64,000 nucleotides of DNA from Paenibacillus sp. ACRRY (GTDB lineage: Bacteria; Bacillota; Bacilli; Paenibacillales; Paenibacillaceae), in assembly GCF_022346995.1 (NCBI RefSeq), contig NZ_JAKRNM010000016.1, positions 20,176 through 84,175 of the forward strand. The letters are read 5' to 3'. Position 1 is the stretch's first letter. Each line of letters begins with the position of its first letter. Below, piece after piece: positions 59,640 through 64,000 of this stretch. The notes beneath the pieces are model-generated. The model ran no database searches. It was not told the DNA's origin and worked only from the letters and a program-made list of their open reading frames with translations. Both the position numbers and the translations under genes were made by a program.

Positions 59640-60517
59640 AACGAATTGCCGTATTACCTGAAGGCTCCGTTTCCCATGAAGCTGTAGAATTTCTGTTTAA
59701 TGGGGAACCGCTGGAGCTGCTTCATTCCAAACTGATTTCTGATGTGTTTCGCGCCACGGATAGTGGCAAGTCACAATATAGCGTCATTCCCATTGAAAAT
59801 ACAATTGAAGGCTCCGTTAGTTTGCATATGGACTGGCTGGTTAACGAAGTGGATATTCCAATGCAAGCGGAGTGGGTGTATCCCTCCATACAAAATGTGA
59901 TTGGACATGGTTCCGAGTTCTCTGACGGAAGTGGTGCATACGACTTCAGCAAAATTACCAAGATCATGTCCCATCCGGTAGCTATTCCGCAGTGCCAGAA
60001 CTTTATCCGTCTTCATTCCCCGAATGCTGAGCTTGAAGGCGTTAATAGTACGGCAGAAGCGGTCGAGTTGGTAAAAAAGAATCCCGGAAAAGGCTGGGCC
60101 GCTATTGGCACCCGTCTTGCTGCACAAAAGCATGGATTGGATATCATGGCTGAACGGGTGACCGATCATGATAACAATTACACCCGTTTTGTACTTATTG
60201 GTCATGAGCCAGTACAGATTCAACGTGAGCCGGATCATGTAAAAACAAGTTTGCTGGTTACACTGCCTGAAGATGCACCAGGTGCTCTGCATCAGGTATT
60301 GTCCGCATTTGCCTGGAGAAAGCTGAATTTGACTAGGCTGGAGTCTCGTCCTACGAAGAAAAGGTTGGGAAGTTACTATTTTTACATCGATGTTGAGGAA
60401 ACCGTAGAATCCGTATTGCTCACAGCAGCCATGGCTGAGATCGAGGCATTGAATTGTCAGGTCCGTGTTCTGGGCAGCTATCCCTGTTATACATATCCTT
60501 CATTGAAAACCACCTGA
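59636..60517 (+). CDS. pheA: Prephenate dehydratase
   Basis: 293 residues. It converts prephenate to phenylpyruvate. The catalytic domain has 'VIPIENTIEGSVSLHMDWL' and the Thr-Arg-Phe motif in 'NNYTRFVLIGHEP'. The C-terminal ACT domain ('TLPEDAPGALHQVLSAFAWRKLNLTRLESRPTKK') senses phenylalanine, with ESRP conserved. No chorismate mutase domain. Overlaps thrB (ATGA). Confidence 0.97.
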   Translation: MKRIAVLPEGSVSHEAVEFLFNGEPLELLHSKLISDVFRATDSGKSQYSVIPIENTIEGSVSLHMDWLVNEVDIPMQAEWVYPSIQNVIGHGSEFSDGSGAYDFSKITKIMSHPVAIPQCQNFIRLHSPNAELEGVNSTAEAVELVKKNPGKGWAAIGTRLAAQKHGLDIMAERVTDHDNNYTRFVLIGHEPVQIQREPDHVKTSLLVTLPEDAPGALHQVLSAFAWRKLNLTRLESRPTKKRLGSYYFYIDVEETVESVLLTAAMAEIEALNCQVRVLGSYPCYTYPSLKTT

Positions 60518-60659
60518 TAAACGGGTAGGATCGGTTGAGGATTGGCACTGAGATAGGTAAAACGTGAACGTAAAAGCTTGCCACATGTTGTACAATGTTA
60601 TGGAAGAATTCAAGATTCGGGAATTAATGATTGGAAATTAAACGGAGGTGCAGTCATCC

Positions 60660-61544
60660 ATGTCAGAACAGTGGATTTATTTGGATGGTCAATACGTAAC
60701 CAAGGAGAACGCAACCGTTTCCGTGTATGATCACGGCTTTTTATATGGGGACGGAATTTTTGAAGGTATCCGGATATATAACGGCAATATTTTCAGATGC
60801 AAAGCGCATTTGGACCGTTTGTACGATTCGGCAAAATCGATCAGCTTGAACATTCCTTTATCCTATGATGAAATGCTAGAAGTAATGGCAGAAACAGTGC
60901 GCCGCAATGATATGCGTAACGGATATATCCGTTTGATCGTATCTCGTGGGCCTGGTAATCTGGGTCTGGATCCGCTGCGCTGCCCGAAAGCGTCTGTTAT
61001 TATTATTGTGGAGCAGCTGGCGATTTATCCTGAGGAAGCGTATCTTACGGGGTTAAAGGCTGTATCTGTATCCCAACGACGTAATATTCCGGATGCTCTC
61101 AATCCCAAAATCAAATCATTAAATTATCTGAATAACATACTTGTTAAAATCCAGTCCAACTATGCAGGTGTTGGCGAAGCAATCATGCTGAATTCCCAAG
61201 GATATGTTACCGAGGGATCCAGTGACAACATTTTCATTATCAAAAATGGGGTAGTCTACACACCGCCTTGTTACCTCGGAGCTCTGGAAGGTATTACGCG
61301 TCAGGCTATTATTGACCTGTGTGGTGAATTAGATCTGGAGTTAAAAGAGGTTCCGTTTACCCTGCATGATGTGTACATCGCTGACGAAGTCTTTTTCACG
61401 GGAACAGCCGCAGAAGTCATCGCTGCATATGAGGTTGATGGAAGAACAATTGGATCGGGTGTAGCAGGCCCAGTCACATTGAGATTGCTCGAAGCGTTCC
61501 GTCAAATTGTAGATAAAGACGGTTATAAGGTTTGGGAAGCTTAA
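60660..61544 (+). CDS. ilvE: Branched-chain-amino-acid aminotransferase (class IV)
   Basis: 294 residues from ATG 60660, 9 nt after GGAGGTG. Class IV PLP fold: 'VSVYDHGFLYGDGIFEGIRIYNGNIFRC' at the N-terminus, PLP lysine in 'NPKIKSLNYLNNILVK', then 'EGSSDNIFIIKNGVVYTPP' and 'DEVFFTGTAAEVIAAYEVDGR'. It interconverts valine, leucine and isoleucine with their keto acids. D-alanine aminotransferases share the fold, but the YxxDGIFEG and FFTGTA motifs favour the branched-chain type. The gene is separated from pheA by 140 nt. Confidence 0.92.
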   Translation: MSEQWIYLDGQYVTKENATVSVYDHGFLYGDGIFEGIRIYNGNIFRCKAHLDRLYDSAKSISLNIPLSYDEMLEVMAETVRRNDMRNGYIRLIVSRGPGNLGLDPLRCPKASVIIIVEQLAIYPEEAYLTGLKAVSVSQRRNIPDALNPKIKSLNYLNNILVKIQSNYAGVGEAIMLNSQGYVTEGSSDNIFIIKNGVVYTPPCYLGALEGITRQAIIDLCGELDLELKEVPFTLHDVYIADEVFFTGTAAEVIAAYEVDGRTIGSGVAGPVTLRLLEAFRQIVDKDGYKVWEA

Positions 61545-61737
61545 CTCTTCTAAACATATTGAAATGCAATATCCTTCTTGTCCAATAAGATCAGCATCCC
61601 AAATAGGATGCGGGTTTTGGAGACGGGGAGGATTTTTTTTGTTTAGATGATGTCATTAGCCCAGTTACTGCATAGGATGTAGTAACGGTATGGGCGAATG
61701 CGCTGCCCAAGTAACACGTCTAGGAGGTTAGTTCCCC
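61545..61737 (+). other. ilvE-safA intergenic region
   Basis: 193 bp with a weak GCATCC/GGATGC hairpin (61594-61611) followed by GGGTTTT, and a CATAGGAT element (61671-61678) like the -10 before spoIVFA. The -35 at the right distance is poor. Confidence 0.4.
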
Positions 61738-63363
61738 GTGAAAATACACATGGTGAAAAAAGGCGACACGTTATATTTACTGTCCCAAAAATATAATGTG
61801 GGCCTGGACAAAATTATTGCGGCTAATCCGCAAATTACTGATCCCGACAAGCTGGATATTGGTATGAAAGTTAAAATTCCTGCAGAGCCTGTAACACCAA
61901 AACCAGAAGGAATACTTCACAGTCACAAGGTCCAGCAGGGAGATTCCTTATGGAAGCTGTCCCAAGCCTGGGGAGTCTCATTGAAGGATATGATCAACGC
62001 CAACCCTCAGTTGAAAAACCCGAATGCCTTGCTTGTTGGAGAAACAGTCTATATCCCGTCCCAACATGTACAGGGAAACACGGTGACGGGAAGCAGTGCG
62101 GGTAATATTGCTGCTCATGAAAAGCTTTCGCCTGAAGGCAAGGAATATACAGGCGTCAAAGAAGAGCCGGTACCACCAGCACCACCAGCACCAGCACCGG
62201 AAATACCTAAGGCAGTAGAAGAGACGCCAGTTCCTACACCAGCACCAGCACCTTTACCAGCAAATCCGGTCATGCCAAATGTGATGCCCGAATTGGAAGT
62301 ACTGCCGCAGTTACCAGAGCTTCCTGAGGTTAAACCGGAGAAGGCACCTGAGAAAAAAGAACAGGTTGCCCCAGTTGCCGAAGTACAGCCTTTACCGGAA
62401 GTGCCGACTTACACCATGCCTAATCTTTCTCCTGAAATTATGCCGCTACCAGTCATCCCTAATACGAAGTCGCCGTCAGTCGTTTCACCTGCAACCAAAT
62501 CTCCTTGTGGCTGTGGGAAAAAATTGCATCATGCGCCGGCTGAACATCCATATGCTCAAATCCCTGTTCCTGTTCAAGAGGTTTATGCTGTTCCTGAATC
62601 ATCTCATATTGCTGGGTTTAATCACAATTCTGGGTTCCCAGGGTTACCTGAAGCTACTCCATATTCGGTTAGCCCTTCATACCAAGATCAATGGTCAGAG
62701 CAGAACCACAATAACTTTATGCCGAATTTGGCTTCTGATCAGCAGGACAATTTTTATCCGGTTGCGCCCGCAGCACAAGTCAATAGCCCGTTCCCTCCAT
62801 TTGTTGCTGATACACATATGAACCAGCAGCCGTTTATTTCCCCTTACTCAACACTCCCTTATCCACCGTGTGGATGTGGCGGACATATGCATAACCCGCA
62901 TTATGGGCAACCTGCATACAGTTATCAGGATCCTGCGTGGGGAATGTACGGTTCATATAACCCGTACGGTGTGCAGATGCATATGGGACCAAACATTGTA
63001 CCTAACCAGCCTGTAGAGTATGCATATCAGAATCCGTATCCTTCACAAAACATGGTACCCCCATCTCCATTAGGAGCTTTTGGGGAAATGTACCCACCAC
63101 AAGGCAATGGTGGAACTAAAAAAGGTGGACGTGAAGAAGCGGATTTAAGCCAGTCCAATGTATCGGGAGAAGAAGTAACCGATGCAGGAGGCAAAACAAA
63201 GCAAGCTTCTGCAAAAACCGGCACGGCAAAACGCAGAACAAGCAAATCAAATGGTAAAAGAACGTCCAAAGTATCCGTATCTTCTGCGAATGGAAGACGC
63301 AACACAGAAACGGAGAAACGTAATCCAACCAAAAAACGTCGTAATCCCTGGATACAGTCATAG
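61738..63363 (+). CDS. safA: SafA-like spore coat morphogenetic protein with two LysM domains
   Basis: 541 residues, GTG start with TAGGAGGTTAG upstream. Two LysM domains: residues 1-50 ('MVKKGDTLYLLSQKYNVGLD') and about 60-112 ('HKVQQGDSLWKLSQAWGVSL'). A long Pro/Ala-rich middle follows, then a Tyr/Gln/Pro/Asn-rich stretch with two Cys-rich motifs ('SPCGCGKKLHH', 'PPCGCGGHMHN'), and a basic Lys/Arg/Ser C-terminus. B. subtilis SafA has an N-terminal LysM, binds the cortex and recruits the inner coat via SpoVID; a second LysM is an addition. The symbol rests on architecture and partner gene, not alignment. Confidence 0.75.
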   Translation: MKIHMVKKGDTLYLLSQKYNVGLDKIIAANPQITDPDKLDIGMKVKIPAEPVTPKPEGILHSHKVQQGDSLWKLSQAWGVSLKDMINANPQLKNPNALLVGETVYIPSQHVQGNTVTGSSAGNIAAHEKLSPEGKEYTGVKEEPVPPAPPAPAPEIPKAVEETPVPTPAPAPLPANPVMPNVMPELEVLPQLPELPEVKPEKAPEKKEQVAPVAEVQPLPEVPTYTMPNLSPEIMPLPVIPNTKSPSVVSPATKSPCGCGKKLHHAPAEHPYAQIPVPVQEVYAVPESSHIAGFNHNSGFPGLPEATPYSVSPSYQDQWSEQNHNNFMPNLASDQQDNFYPVAPAAQVNSPFPPFVADTHMNQQPFISPYSTLPYPPCGCGGHMHNPHYGQPAYSYQDPAWGMYGSYNPYGVQMHMGPNIVPNQPVEYAYQNPYPSQNMVPPSPLGAFGEMYPPQGNGGTKKGGREEADLSQSNVSGEEVTDAGGKTKQASAKTGTAKRRTSKSNGKRTSKVSVSSANGRRNTETEKRNPTKKRRNPWIQS

Positions 63364-63398
63364 CTAATACAGACAGGATTGCAAATCCTGATTGTTAA

Positions 63399-63436
63399 AA
63401 AGAGGCCGGCCTATGTTCAAAGGCTGGCCTCTTTAC
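63399..63436 (+). terminator. Terminator of safA
   Basis: AAAGAGGCCGGCC / GGCTGGCCTCTTT stem with a 9-10-nt loop; T's follow. Confidence 0.85.
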
Positions 63437-63636
63437 TTGATATGAGAGGAAAAGAATGAGCAAACGAAGGAATGTGAACTAGAAGTAAACGAAAAGTTGT
63501 AAAATAATTGTTAATTCGTTGTATGTGTGATAATATATCCATACGTTTTATTTTATCCCTATCTATATTATTTCAATGGATTTTGGTAGAGTTCTTACTT
63601 ATATAAAATCTATGAAATAAAAAAAAGAAAAAAGTG

Positions 63637-63665
63637 TTGCATTGATCTAATCGATATGTTATATT
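63637..63665 (+). promoter_or_regulatory. Promoter of the rRNA operon
   Basis: TTGCAT and TATATT with a 17-nt spacer and an extended -10 (TG-T-TATATT), preceded by A-tract-rich sequence like an UP element. Confidence 0.7.
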
Positions 63666-63880
63666 ATTTAAGTCGCCGCTGAAACACAGCGCTGACGCGA
63701 TAAAGAAACACATTAACAAGTTTGATCTTTGAAAACTGAACAACGAGTGAGTAATCATTCTGCTTGCAGGATGAACGTGAAGGTTTTTGGTACATGCCAT
63801 TTGGTTGTATGAAAACTGGAACAACAATGAGATTTTTAATCTCGTCAGATTCAAAATGAGCTAATCGCTCTTTTCAATAC

Positions 63881-64000
63881 TTTATTGGAGAGTTTGATCC
63901 TGGCTCAGGACGAACGCTGGCGGCATGCCTAATACATGCAAGTCGAGCGGACTTGAAGAGAAGCTTGCTTCTCTGATGGTTAGCGGCGGACGGGTGAGTA
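63881..64000 (+). rRNA. rrs: 16S ribosomal RNA, 5' end (truncated by the window)
   Basis: Begins TTTATTGGAGAGTTTGAT and continues with CCTGGCTCAGGACGAACG, GCCTAATACATGCAAGTCGA and GGCGGACGGGTGAGTA, the universal 16S 5' region. The V1 stem (GAGAAGCTTGCTTCTC) is of a kind seen in paenibacilli. Only about 120 nt are present. Confidence 0.98.

Larger units (their letters stand above)
63364..63880 (+). other. Gap between safA and the rRNA operon, including the rRNA leader
   Basis: 517 bp. It contains a CAGGATT/AATCCTG hairpin (63374-63390), the terminator at 63399-63436, AT-rich upstream sequence, the rrn promoter (63637-63665) and the leader. The leader has a CGCTG/CAGCG hairpin (63677-63691) and a boxA-like TGATCTTTGAAAACTGAAC near 63723. 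No protein gene. Confidence 0.7.

Noticed and set aside
63573..63854. 93-codon minus-strand frame over the rRNA promoter and leader
   Set aside because: It lies antisense to the promoter and rRNA leader, with low-complexity Phe-rich translation.

Overview
The window is chromosomal DNA of an endospore-forming Bacillota, most likely a Paenibacillus. Three things point there. The gene order from hemA to pheA follows Bacillus subtilis (hemA-hemX-hemC-hemD-hemB-hemL, spoVID, valS, folC, spoIIB-like, maf, radC, mreBCD, minCD, spoIVFA/FB, rplU-prp-rpmA, spo0B, obg, pheB, pheA). Firmicute-type RNA elements are present (a T-box, an L21 leader, and L27 with a cleavable N-terminus). The 5' end of a 16S rRNA gene at the right edge looks paenibacilli-like. 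The genus is an inference; no alignment was run.

Layout. 1-3.9 kb: the tail of a probable radical SAM gene, convergent asnB, three small uncharacterised genes and a DUF4870 membrane protein. 4.2-11.5 kb: an accessory-looking island bounded by two nearly identical, oppositely oriented tRNA-Arg(UCU) genes. It carries a SAM-dependent methyltransferase, a 1324-residue secreted subtilase and a CynX/NimT-type exporter. The left tRNA has a duplicated 3' end plus terminator. 11.7-22.7 kb: protein quality control (TPR-like protein, trigger factor, ClpP, ClpX, LonB, LonA) with ispG and engB. 23-24.3 kb: an unknown conserved protein and speD. 24.6-32.7 kb: the tetrapyrrole operon hemA-hemX-precorrin-2 dehydrogenase-hemC-cobA/hemD fusion-hemB-hemL, which makes uroporphyrinogen III and branches to siroheme. 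32.6-41.2 kb: pseudouridine synthase, SpoVID, T-box-controlled valS, folC, murC. 41.3-50.7 kb: SpoIIB-like SPOR protein, DUF4321, maf, radC, mreBCD, minCD and the SpoIVFA/FB pro-sigma-K processing pair. 50.8-55.4 kb: RNase E/G, rplU-prp-rpmA, spo0B, obg. 55.6-61.5 kb: amino-acid genes pheB-hom-thrC-thrB-pheA and a branched-chain aminotransferase. 61.7-64 kb: a SafA-like LysM spore-coat protein, then the promoter, leader and first 120 nt of an rRNA operon.

Most of the window is core genome and I see no CRISPR array, transposase, prophage or defence cassette. I did not find a clear new multi-gene system. The least explained signals are: a strongly base-paired intergenic element between mreB and mreC; the tRNA-Arg 3'-end duplication and the inverted tRNA pair around the subtilase island; an apparent AUC start codon on the TPR-like gene before tig; an acidic Pro/Glu insert inside the subtilase catalytic domain; and a Spo0B with an N-terminal membrane anchor.
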